Positions 1 through 5,426 of a stretch of 6,722 nucleotides of DNA are shown here, in pieces; the stretch's first letter is position 1; the number at the start of each line of letters is the position of its first letter. Under the pieces are notes generated by a model, which was not told where the DNA came from, did not search any database, and worked only from the letters and a program-made list of their open reading frames with translations. The DNA is taken from positions 1 through 6,722 of the forward strand of contig DITO01000044.1 in the NCBI GenBank assembly GCA_002422065.1, in the 5' to 3' direction. A program made the position numbers and the translations under genes. This DNA is from Erysipelotrichaceae bacterium UBA6182 (lineage in GTDB: Bacteria > Bacillota_I > Bacilli_A > Erysipelotrichales > Erysipelotrichaceae).

Positions 1-1
1 A

Positions 2-139
2 ATGGTTATGCCTGGCGACAACGTAGTTATGACTGTTAAACTTATCGCTCCTATCGCTGTAGAGCAAGGAACTAAATTCTCAATTCGTGAGGGTGGACGT
101 ACTGTAGGCGCAGGTAACGTTGTACAAATCATTAAATAA
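2..139 (+). CDS. tuf: Elongation factor Tu, C-terminal end (5' truncated by window)
   Basis: These are the last 45 codons of EF-Tu, the GTPase that delivers aminoacyl-tRNA to the ribosomal A site in the cytoplasm. The frame reads MVMPGDNVVMTVKLIAPIAV and ends GAGNVVQIIK before TAA. This matches domain 3 of bacterial EF-Tu, with the hallmark MPGDN turn, the LIxPIA strand, the FxIREGGRTVGAG segment and the usual VxxI(I)K terminus. The gene begins upstream of the window, so its length and GTPase domain cannot be judged. In Firmicutes tuf normally closes the str operon (rpsL-rpsG-fusA-tuf), and the strong terminator right after it agrees with that position. The next gene is a sugar enzyme and not rpsJ, which is unusual for this neighbourhood. 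Confidence 0.97.
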   Translation: MVMPGDNVVMTVKLIAPIAVEQGTKFSIREGGRTVGAGNVVQIIK

Positions 140-145
140 TTAATC

Positions 146-177
146 AACAAGCATTCTATGAATGCTTGTTTTTTTTT
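146..177 (+). terminator. Intrinsic terminator of tuf
   Basis: A 9-bp stem, CAAGCATTC (148-156) with GAATGCTTG (160-168), has a 3-nt loop and can extend by A-U pairs at the base. It is followed by nine T residues (169-177). It starts 9 nt after the tuf stop codon. This is a classic Rho-independent terminator and should end the str-type transcript. The reverse strand lacks a comparable T-run, so it looks one-directional. Confidence 0.93.
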
Positions 178-196
178 GCCATCTTTATGATATGAT
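166..196 (+). promoter_or_regulatory. Predicted extended -10 promoter for the amylosucrase-like gene
   Basis: The motif TGATATGAT (188-196) is an extended -10 element: TG, one base, then TATGAT at 191-196. A second overlapping TATGAT lies at 186-191. The -35 region is weak; the best candidate is TTGTTT at 166-171 with a long 19-bp spacer, falling in the T-run of the tuf terminator. Extended -10 promoters often work without a good -35. Transcription would begin near 203, just ahead of the AAGGA ribosome binding site at 205-209, giving a very short 5' untranslated region. This is a prediction from motif and position only. Confidence 0.55.
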
Positions 197-204
197 GAGA
201 GGGC

Positions 205-209
205 AAGGA
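205..209 (+). promoter_or_regulatory. Ribosome binding site that sets the amylosucrase-like start
   Basis: AAGGA ends 9 nt before ATG 219. In-frame ATGs at 192 and 195 lie upstream of this site, inside or next to the predicted -10 element, and have no Shine-Dalgarno sequence. ATG 228 is a further in-frame possibility but would be spaced too far (18 nt). Confidence 0.7.
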
Positions 210-218
210 TGGTTTATT

Positions 219-2048
219 ATGAGACAAATGAGTGAGTTAAAACGATTGTATTTGAACTTATATGCACATAATGAAAATGCTTTGAATCATTATGATTTAT
301 TGAGTCAAATGATTGACAAGTTCAAAGCTGAGCGCTCACGCGCACTTAAACAATTAGATAAGAATGATGCATCTTGGTATTACTCCAATAAAATGGTAGG
401 GATGACGCTTTATACAGATTTATTTGCGGGTAACTTTAAGAAAATTATTAAAAAAATTCCATATCTTCAAGATTTAGGCATTACCTATGTTCACTTAATG
501 CCATTATTAAAACCTCGAGATGGTGAAAATGATGGTGGTTATGCAGTGGAGGATTATCGTAATGTTGATCCTCGTTTTGGAACACTCGATGATTTTATGG
601 TTCTATTAAAAGCATTTGCGAAAGCAGATATTAAAGTATGTATAGATTATGTCTTAAATCATGTAGCGATAGAACATACATGGGCGCAAGAAGCTTTGCT
701 TGGTAACAAGGAAGCGCAAGCTCGTTTTTTCATGTATGACGATCGCAAAATTCCTGATTTATTTGATGAAACTGTACCAGAAGTATTACCAGATAAATGC
801 CCTGGTAATTTTACTTACATCAAAGAAATAGATAAATATGTATTTACTTCATTCTCTGACTTTCAATGGGACTTGAATTTTACAAATCCAGAAGTTTTTC
901 ATGAAGTAGTTGAAGTGATGCTTTACTTAGCTAATCTTGGTGTCAACATGCTACGTTTAGATGCAATTCCATTCATGTGGAAAGAACTCAATACTTCATG
1001 TCGTAATCTTGATCCAATTCACGATCTATTAAGAATGATTTTTCTTATAAAACAAGAAGTTGCTCCATCACTATCATTACTCGGGGAAGCAATCGTAGAG
1101 CCTGAACAAATCGTTAAGTATTTTGGAACCGAGAAAACCACTGAATGCGAAATTATGTATAATGCTAATCTTATGGTCGATATCTATCATACTTTTGCGA
1201 CACGAGATGTACGCTTATTAACTATTGATACTAATCGTTTTCAAATTCCAAGTAAAGGTACATGGATGAACTATGTGCGTTGCCATGATGACATCGGATG
1301 GGGATTTAATGATCAGGCAGTTTCTGCAATGGGATTTGATCCTTTTCAGCATAAGCAATTCCTTATTCGCTTCTATGGTCAGCGCTTCCCAGGATCATTT
1401 GCAATGGGGGAAGACTATCAATTTAATCCTAAAACACTTGATGCCCGCACAAATGGTACTTTAGCTTCACTTTTAGGACTTGAAAGTGCTTTGAATAAAA
1501 AGGAAACGTATAAGATTGAAGAAGCTATTCGACGCATCAATCTAGCTCATGCCTTAATATTGACATATCGAGGGATTCCACTGATTTACTCAGGGGACGA
1601 AATTGCCATTATCAATGATCAATCATATAAGGAAGATATTACTAAAGTTAATGAAGGACGTTGGGTGCATCGACCAATTATGGATTGGAAGAAAGCAGAA
1701 CGTCGTTTAATCTCACATACTATTGAAAGTAAAGTGTTTAAAGAACTTCAACGTATGATAGCTCTTCGTAAAAAGAATAAGTTCCTTCATGGACAAGTGA
1801 ATCAGTTTGCACTTGATAGCAATAATCCACATGTATACATTCTGATTCGTGAACTTAAAGGAAAGACATTTATCGCGTTCTTTAACTTCTCGGAGTTCCC
1901 ACAAAAAGTCTCCGTTTCTCATGTGCGTCAGTTTGCGACAGGTAAGCATTATGAATGTCATTTACAAGGTAGAATCTTGAATATGGATCATGAATGGTTT
2001 GATTTATCTCCGTATGAAGTTATATGGGCAGAAGCAATTGAATCATAA
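219..2048 (+). CDS. Amylosucrase-family glycoside hydrolase (GH13, subfamily 4 type)
   Basis: This predicted cytoplasmic enzyme of 609 residues has no signal peptide or membrane segment. Amylosucrases use sucrose to extend alpha-1,4-glucan and release fructose; some relatives mainly hydrolyse sucrose, and sequence alone does not settle which. An N-terminal helical region (about 1-53) precedes the TIM barrel with inserted B (about 146-222) and B' (about 359-430) domains, and a C-terminal beta domain (about 528-609). The visible catalytic set is nucleophile D248 (LRLDA, with R246), acid/base E290 (GEAIV), and H356-D357 (RCHDDIGW). D105 (NDGGYAV), H148 (LNH) and R481 (GRWVHRP) match the sucrose-pocket residues D144, H187 and R509 of Neisseria polysaccharea amylosucrase, with steadily shifting offsets of 39 to 28. 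I chose ATG 219 because AAGGA lies 9 nt upstream; the in-frame ATGs at 162, 192 and 195 fall in the terminator or promoter. The gene stands alone between two terminators. Confidence 0.88.
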   Translation: MRQMSELKRLYLNLYAHNENALNHYDLLSQMIDKFKAERSRALKQLDKNDASWYYSNKMVGMTLYTDLFAGNFKKIIKKIPYLQDLGITYVHLMPLLKPRDGENDGGYAVEDYRNVDPRFGTLDDFMVLLKAFAKADIKVCIDYVLNHVAIEHTWAQEALLGNKEAQARFFMYDDRKIPDLFDETVPEVLPDKCPGNFTYIKEIDKYVFTSFSDFQWDLNFTNPEVFHEVVEVMLYLANLGVNMLRLDAIPFMWKELNTSCRNLDPIHDLLRMIFLIKQEVAPSLSLLGEAIVEPEQIVKYFGTEKTTECEIMYNANLMVDIYHTFATRDVRLLTIDTNRFQIPSKGTWMNYVRCHDDIGWGFNDQAVSAMGFDPFQHKQFLIRFYGQRFPGSFAMGEDYQFNPKTLDARTNGTLASLLGLESALNKKETYKIEEAIRRINLAHALILTYRGIPLIYSGDEIAIINDQSYKEDITKVNEGRWVHRPIMDWKKAERRLISHTIESKVFKELQRMIALRKKNKFLHGQVNQFALDSNNPHVYILIRELKGKTFIAFFNFSEFPQKVSVSHVRQFATGKHYECHLQGRILNMDHEWFDLSPYEVIWAEAIES

Positions 2049-2051
2049 GAC

Positions 2052-2076
2052 AAAGGCACTCGATAGTGCCTTTTTT
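2052..2076 (+). terminator. Intrinsic terminator of the amylosucrase-like gene
   Basis: The stem AAAGGCACT (2052-2060) pairs with AGTGCCTTT (2065-2073) around a CGAT tetraloop. A run of six T (2071-2076) follows, partly shared with the stem. It begins 4 nt after the stop codon. It should isolate the sugar gene from the S10 operon downstream. Confidence 0.92.
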
Positions 2077-2083
2077 AGTATCG

Positions 2084-2142
2084 TAAAAGAGTTTAAAAAG
2101 ATTAAAAAAAGGGTTGATTTATTGCGCCTCTTCCTTTATACT
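2084..2142 (+). promoter_or_regulatory. S10 operon promoter with A-rich upstream element
   Basis: TTGATT (2114-2119) and TATACT (2137-2142) are separated by exactly 17 bp, a near-consensus housekeeping sigma promoter. The stretch directly upstream, about 2084-2110, is rich in A-tracts and resembles the UP elements seen before strongly expressed ribosomal operons. The start point would be near 2147-2149. Position fits the known Bacillus subtilis arrangement, in which the S10 cluster has a promoter just upstream of rpsJ. Confidence 0.85.
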
Positions 2143-2147
2143 ATTGA

Positions 2148-2277
2148 AGCGACTGCGTGGACATGCGAGGTTGCTGGCACACTGAAACCCGTTGTCATGG
2201 AACAGTGAGAAGCCCAGGTAATTCGCATTGAGCAGGTCTAACATGGATCTAGACACAGAAAGATAAGGAGGACTTCC
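2148..2277 (+). promoter_or_regulatory. Structured 5' leader of the S10 operon
   Basis: The leader is about 130 nt between the predicted start point and rpsJ. Three nested helices can form: TGCGA (2164-2168) with TCGCA (2223-2227), CTGG (2174-2177) with CCAG (2214-2217), and CACTG (2180-2184) with CAGTG (2203-2207). A second hairpin pairs GTCTA (2236-2240) with TAGAC (2250-2254). The leader ends with the strong Shine-Dalgarno AAGGAGG (2265-2271), 6 nt from the start codon. There is no T-run after any stem, so attenuation by a simple intrinsic terminator is not supported. Ribosomal protein operons are commonly controlled by one of their own products binding the leader; L4 does this in Escherichia coli. 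Whether any protein binds here is inference. I recall similar GCGAGGTTGCTG sequences before rpsJ in other Firmicutes, but this was not checked. Confidence 0.7.
2243..2266 (+). other. Possible 7-codon leader ORF ending in the rpsJ Shine-Dalgarno
   Basis: ATG 2243 opens a reading frame, MDLDTER, whose TAA (2264-2266) overlaps the AAGGAGG of rpsJ. The weak purine site AGCAGG (2231-2236) lies 6 nt upstream. The ATG sits in the loop of the 2236-2254 hairpin. So short a frame arises easily by chance, and nothing shows that it is translated. Confidence 0.15.
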
Positions 2278-2589
2278 ATGGCAAAGAATAAAATTCGCAT
2301 CCGCTTAAAAGCTTTTGAATCAAGAACACTTGATGCAGCGGTTGAGAAGATTGTAAGCACCGTGAAAAATCACGGAGTAAAGAAGGTCGTAGGACCAGTA
2401 GCACTACCTACTGAACGAGAAATCGTAACAGTACTTCGTGCCGTGCATAAGTATAAAGATTCCCGTGAGCAATTCGAAACTCGTACTCACAAACGCTTAA
2501 TTGAATTAGTCGGTCCAAGTGCTGAAACTATGGACGCGTTAACTCGTTTGGAACTTCCAACCGGTGTTGACATCGAAATTAAACTGTAA
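2278..2589 (+). CDS. rpsJ: 30S ribosomal protein S10 (NusE)
   Basis: S10 is part of the head of the small ribosomal subunit and, as NusE, also joins NusB and NusG in transcription antitermination and transcription-translation coupling. The 103-residue product has the normal length. It begins MAKNKIRIRLKAF, carries the GPVALPT strand, the long-loop sequence RAVHKYKDSREQFE (54-67) followed by RTHKRLIEL, and ends LPTGVDIEIKL, all standard for Bacilli-type S10. It is the first gene of the S10 operon, behind a strong promoter and a structured leader. AAGGAGG 6 nt upstream fixes the start. Twelve nucleotides separate it from rplC. No odd residues were noticed. Confidence 0.98.
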   Translation: MAKNKIRIRLKAFESRTLDAAVEKIVSTVKNHGVKKVVGPVALPTEREIVTVLRAVHKYKDSREQFETRTHKRLIELVGPSAETMDALTRLELPTGVDIEIKL

Positions 2590-2591
2590 TC

Positions 2592-2596
2592 GGAGG
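2592..2596 (+). promoter_or_regulatory. Ribosome binding site deciding the rplC start
   Basis: GGAGG lies 2 nt before ATG 2599 and 5 nt before ATG 2602. The second spacing is workable and gives the family-typical N-terminus, so it favours 2602 over the longer reading. Confidence 0.75.
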
Positions 2597-2601
2597 TAAT
2601 G

Positions 2602-3285
2602 ATGAAAGGTTTATTAGGACGTAAAGTCGGTATGACCCAAGTATTCACCGAAGAGGGGCTTCTAGTTCCTGTTACGGTCATTGAAGTAGTTCCTAACGTT
2701 GTCTTACAAAAGAAAACTTTAGAAAACGATGGATATGAAGCTGTACAACTAGGAATCGAAGATGTTAAGTTGCAACGTGCAACTAAACCCCAAATCGGTC
2801 ATGCTAAAAAAGTAGGGTCCGCTCCCAAGAAGTTCGTTCGTGAAATCGCGGGAAATGCATTAAGTGAATTAGAATTAGGATCTGTTGTTAAAGCTGATTT
2901 ATTTGCACCAGGTGACATTGTCGATGTGCAAGGAACATCAAAAGGTAAAGGATTCACAGGTGCGATTGTTCGTAACAATCAAAAAATGGGTCCAGCATCT
3001 CATGGTTCCGGTCATCACCGTGGCATTGGTTCATTAGCTACAATTGGTCGTAACAACGGAATTATCAATAAAGGTCGCATCATGGCTGGTCAAGAAGGTG
3101 GTTATACCACAACTAACCGCAATCTTGAAGTGGTCAAAGTTGATGCTGAAAACAACTATATCTTAGTAAGAGGAAACGTACCTGGACCAAGAAAAGGTTA
3201 CGTTATCGTCAAAACAACCACGAAGCGTGTTAAACAAGTAACGCCTAAAGCGCTTATTAACCGTGGTGAAGGACAAGGAGAATGA
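2602..3285 (+). CDS. rplC: 50S ribosomal protein L3
   Basis: L3 is an early-assembling large-subunit protein whose long central extension reaches towards the peptidyl transferase centre. The product is 227 residues. It opens MKGLLGRKVGMTQVF, the L3 signature, and continues with KGKGFTGAI (114-122), SHGSGHHRGIGS (133-144), MAGQEGG (161-167), and NLEVVKVDAENN with GNVPGPRKG (191-199). Two ATGs are adjacent at 2599 and 2602; GGAGG (2592-2596) is only 2 nt from the first and 5 nt from the second, so I prefer 2602. The tip 145-160 and the segment 166-173 differ from the Staphylococcus or Bacillus type, which has PGS followed by a KGxxMPGRMGG motif. The tail ends GEGQGE, where the codons also encode the AAGGAG that serves rplD. 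Confidence 0.97.
   Translation: MKGLLGRKVGMTQVFTEEGLLVPVTVIEVVPNVVLQKKTLENDGYEAVQLGIEDVKLQRATKPQIGHAKKVGSAPKKFVREIAGNALSELELGSVVKADLFAPGDIVDVQGTSKGKGFTGAIVRNNQKMGPASHGSGHHRGIGSLATIGRNNGIINKGRIMAGQEGGYTTTNRNLEVVKVDAENNYILVRGNVPGPRKGYVIVKTTTKRVKQVTPKALINRGEGQGE
3275..3280 (+). promoter_or_regulatory. Ribosome binding site for rplD inside the end of rplC
   Basis: AAGGAG lies within the last codons of rplC. It is 1 nt from ATG 3282, too close, and 7 nt from ATG 3288, which is ideal. It therefore supports starting L4 at 3288 and suggests translational coupling of L3 and L4. Confidence 0.78.
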
Positions 3286-3287
3286 TT

Positions 3288-3941
3288 ATGGTGAAAGTGA
3301 ATGTACTAAATTTATCTGGTGCAACTGTTAAAGAAATTTCACTCGAAAGCGAAGTGTTTGGAATTACTCCAAATCGCCAAGCGTTATTCGATGCAGTCGT
3401 TCAACAACGCAACAGTGCTCGTCAAGGAACTCATGACACTAAAAACCGCCGTGAAGTTACTGGTGGTGGCCGTAAGCCTTGGAAACAAAAAGGAACTGGA
3501 CGCGCGCGTCAAGGATCCATCCGTTCTCCACAATGGCGCGGTGGTGGAATTGTCTTCGGTCCAACTCCACGCTCATATGGTGGTAAACTCAATAAGAAAG
3601 TTAGAAACTTAGCTATACGCTCTGCGTTAAGTACTAAAGTTCTAGACAACAGCCTAATGGTTGTTGAAAACTTAACATTAAGTCTTCCAAAAACTAAAGA
3701 GTTCTTAACAGTGTTGGATAACTTAAAACTAGAAAATAAAACAATGTTTGTGGTAAGCGGACATGAAGAAATCGATAACGCATTCTTAGCACTTCGTAAC
3801 ATTCCTAACGTAATGTTATTGTCAGTTGAAGGATTAAATGTTTACGATATTCTTAATTCCGACACCCTCGTGTTCACTGAAGTAGCTGCGCTTGAAGCAG
3901 GTGTCTACTTCAATAAGAAAGAAGTGGAGGTCGTTGCATAA
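3288..3941 (+). CDS. rplD: 50S ribosomal protein L4
   Basis: L4 binds 23S rRNA early in assembly, and its extended loop lines the narrow part of the peptide exit tunnel. In Escherichia coli free L4 also represses its own S10 operon. The product is 217 residues from ATG 3288. The tunnel loop is intact: TGGGRKPWKQKGTGRARQGS (58-77) followed by RSPQWRGGG. K68 corresponds to Escherichia coli K63, the site of the erythromycin-resistance change K63E, and is the wild-type lysine here. The C-terminal part (SALSTKVLDNSLMVVE, then NVYDILNSDTLVFTEVA) is the usual globular domain. An alternative ATG at 3282 would overlap the rplC stop but lacks proper Shine-Dalgarno spacing. The stop overlaps the rplW start by one base (TAATG). 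Confidence 0.97.
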   Translation: MVKVNVLNLSGATVKEISLESEVFGITPNRQALFDAVVQQRNSARQGTHDTKNRREVTGGGRKPWKQKGTGRARQGSIRSPQWRGGGIVFGPTPRSYGGKLNKKVRNLAIRSALSTKVLDNSLMVVENLTLSLPKTKEFLTVLDNLKLENKTMFVVSGHEEIDNAFLALRNIPNVMLLSVEGLNVYDILNSDTLVFTEVAALEAGVYFNKKEVEVVA

Positions 3942-4228
3942 TGAGTGCACTAAACCCAAGAGATATTATCTTGCGTCCTATCATCACTGAAAAATCAGTG
4001 AAGGCACAAGAAGTCGATAACAAGTTCACCTTTGCAGTAGCAAAAGGTGCTAACAAAACTTTAGTAAAACAAGCTGTTGAAGCAATCTTCAATGTCAAAG
4101 TTGAAAAAGTAAACATTGTGAATGTTCGCCCACGTTTAAAACGTGTTGGAAAATACTCAGGAACAACCAATGCTGTCCGCAAAGCAATTGTAAAATTAGC
4201 TGAAGGACAAACCATTAACTTATTCTAG
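3941..4228 (+). CDS. rplW: 50S ribosomal protein L23
   Basis: L23 sits at the rim of the exit tunnel and is the main docking point for trigger factor and the signal recognition particle. The product is 95 residues, normal for the family. It shows RDIILRPIITEKS (7-19), the KFTFAVAKGANKTLVKQAVE region, VEKVNIVNVRPRLKR with its basic loop, and a C-terminus ending KLAEGQTINLF. The start ATG shares its A with the rplD stop codon (TAATG), so translation is probably coupled, helped by GTGGAGG (3924-3930) inside rplD. It is followed by the largest gap within the operon. Confidence 0.97.
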   Translation: MSALNPRDIILRPIITEKSVKAQEVDNKFTFAVAKGANKTLVKQAVEAIFNVKVEKVNIVNVRPRLKRVGKYSGTTNAVRKAIVKLAEGQTINLF

Positions 4229-4291
4229 GATAAGTAAATATCGGAAGAACACGCTATTTCCGGAAAAGATGCGATAGGAGGAAATTCACGT
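4229..4291 (+). other. Longest intra-operon gap (rplW-rplB) with a possible hairpin
   Basis: This 63-nt gap stands out in an operon whose other gaps are 2-19 nt. CGGAA (4242-4246) can pair with TTCCG (4258-4262) around an 11-nt loop, and TATC (4239-4242) could alternatively pair with GATA (4273-4276), next to the Shine-Dalgarno AGGAGG (4276-4281). No T-run follows, so it is not an intrinsic terminator. No convincing promoter was seen. Any role in translation control or RNA processing is speculation. Confidence 0.4.
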
Positions 4292-5125
4292 ATGGCGATT
4301 AAAGCCTACAAGCCAACGACCCCAGGTCGTCGTGGCATGACAACCGTGGCTAATGTTGAAATTACAACATCAAGACCAGAACGCTCACTATTAGAACCAT
4401 TAAAATCTAAAGGTGGACGTAATAATTTAGGACGCATCACTACCCGTCACCAGGGTGGTGGACATAAGAGAATGTACCGCGTCATCGACTTCAAACGTAA
4501 CAAAGATGGTATTCCTGCAAGAGTGAAATCCATTGAGTACGATCCAAATCGTTCAGCCAACATCGCATTAGTTTCTTATGCAGATGGAGAAAAACGTTAC
4601 ATCTTAGCTCCTAAGGGACTTAAAGTTGGAAACGTAATCTTAAGTGGCGAAGGTGCTGACATCAAAGTTGGACACACATTAGAACTTGGAAATATGCCTG
4701 AAGGGACTGTGGTTCACAACGTTGAACTTAAGCCTGGAAAAGGTGGACAACTTGCACGTTCTGCTGGTGTCTCTGCTCAAATTCTTGGATCTGAAGAACG
4801 TTACGTTATTGTACGTTTAGGATCAGGAGAAGTTCGTAAAATATTAAAACAATGCCGTGCTACCATTGGTACTGTCGGTAATGAAGATCATAACTTAGTT
4901 AATATTGGTAAAGCTGGCCGTAGCCGTTGGATGGGTATCCGCCCAACAGTTCGTGGATCCGCGATGAACCCAGTTGATCACCCACATGGTGGTGGTGAAG
5001 GACGCTCTCCAATTGGACGTGTTGCTCCATTAACACCTTGGGGTAAAAAAGCATTAGGATTGAAGACTCGCAAGAAGAAAAACGCTTCGAACAAGTATAT
5101 CGTTCGTGGTCGTAAGGCGAAATAA
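4292..5125 (+). CDS. rplB: 50S ribosomal protein L2
   Basis: L2 is one of the most conserved large-subunit proteins. It is needed for subunit association and for peptidyl transferase activity. The 277-residue product has normal length. It opens MAIKAYKPTTPGRRGMT and carries GGRNNLGRITTRHQGGGHKR (41-60), the central SH3-like region, GNEDHNLVNIGKAGRSRWMG (196-215) and the hallmark AMNPVDHPHGGGEGRSPIGR (224-243). H230 corresponds to Escherichia coli H229, reported as important for peptide bond formation. The basic tail KTRKKKNASNKYIVRGRKAK is typical. AGGAGG (4276-4281) lies 10 nt before the ATG. The gene follows a gap longer than its neighbours have. Confidence 0.98.
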   Translation: MAIKAYKPTTPGRRGMTTVANVEITTSRPERSLLEPLKSKGGRNNLGRITTRHQGGGHKRMYRVIDFKRNKDGIPARVKSIEYDPNRSANIALVSYADGEKRYILAPKGLKVGNVILSGEGADIKVGHTLELGNMPEGTVVHNVELKPGKGGQLARSAGVSAQILGSEERYVIVRLGSGEVRKILKQCRATIGTVGNEDHNLVNIGKAGRSRWMGIRPTVRGSAMNPVDHPHGGGEGRSPIGRVAPLTPWGKKALGLKTRKKKNASNKYIVRGRKAK

Positions 5126-5144
5126 GCGAAAGGAACCATAAAAC

Positions 5145-5417
5145 ATGAGTCGTAGTTTGAAAAAAGGCCCATTCGTAGACGATCACTTATTCAAAAAAGT
5201 GGAAGCCTTGAATGCAAAAAGTAAAAGAGAAGTTATTAAAACATGGTCTCGTCGTTCAACGATATTCCCACAGTTTGTAGAGCACACTTTTGCGGTCTAC
5301 AATGGAAAAGAACACGTACCTGTCTATGTTACTGAAGATATGGTTGGACACAAGCTCGGTGAGTTTGTACCAACACGTAAATACGGTGGACATGGCGACG
5401 ACAAGAAGGGTAAATAG
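5145..5417 (+). CDS. rpsS: 30S ribosomal protein S19
   Basis: S19 lies in the head of the small subunit and forms a complex with S13 near the A-site tRNA and intersubunit bridges. The 90-residue product is of ordinary length. It begins MSRSLKKGPFVDDHL and contains the signature KTWSRRSTIFPQF (33-45), YNGKEHVPVYVTEDMVGHKL and GEFVPTRKYGGHGDDKKGK. The ribosome binding site AAAGGA (5129-5134) is weaker than its neighbours' and lies 10 nt from the ATG, after a 19-nt gap. The stop codon TAG overlaps the Shine-Dalgarno of rplV. Confidence 0.98.
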   Translation: MSRSLKKGPFVDDHLFKKVEALNAKSKREVIKTWSRRSTIFPQFVEHTFAVYNGKEHVPVYVTEDMVGHKLGEFVPTRKYGGHGDDKKGK

Positions 5418-5426
5418 GAGGGTAAC

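Noticed and set aside
146..168. Inverted repeat after tuf as a possible operator or catabolite-repression (cre) site
   Set aside because: The T-run after a compact 3-nt loop makes it a terminator. The sequence does not match the cre consensus.
162..218. Upstream extension of the amylosucrase-like gene to ATG 162 (or 192/195)
   Set aside because: The first codons would lie in the tuf terminator stem and T-run and in the predicted -10 element. No Shine-Dalgarno precedes these ATGs, while ATG 219 has AAGGA at 9 nt.
1713..1961. Minus-strand ORF within the amylosucrase gene
   Set aside because: It is fully antisense to a gene with clear catalytic motifs and has no start signal. The same applies to the minus-strand ORFs opposite the ribosomal genes, for example 3509-3802, 3910-4215, 5324-5614 and 6484-6693.
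1990..2208. 72-codon + strand ORF spanning the end of the amylosucrase gene and the rpsJ leader
   Set aside because: It runs in another frame through the terminator and promoter, has low-complexity content, and has no credible ribosome binding site or recognisable protein.
2197..2208. Three-codon frame (M-E-Q-stop) in the rpsJ leader
   Set aside because: It is too short, lacks a ribosome binding site and lies within a predicted helix region.
2148..2277. Riboswitch or T-box in the rpsJ leader
   Set aside because: No T-box motif, specifier stem, intrinsic terminator or known metabolite-aptamer core was recognised. Location favours a ribosomal-protein leader.
2437..2478. S10 loop RAVHKYKDS differing from Escherichia coli SPHVNKDA at positions tied to tetracycline-class susceptibility
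   Set aside because: This is the normal Bacilli and Staphylococcus sequence as I know it, so it is not a resistance change.
3319..3612. Out-of-frame + strand ORF inside rplD
   Set aside because: It overlaps the conserved L4 tunnel-loop coding region in another frame and shows no family features.
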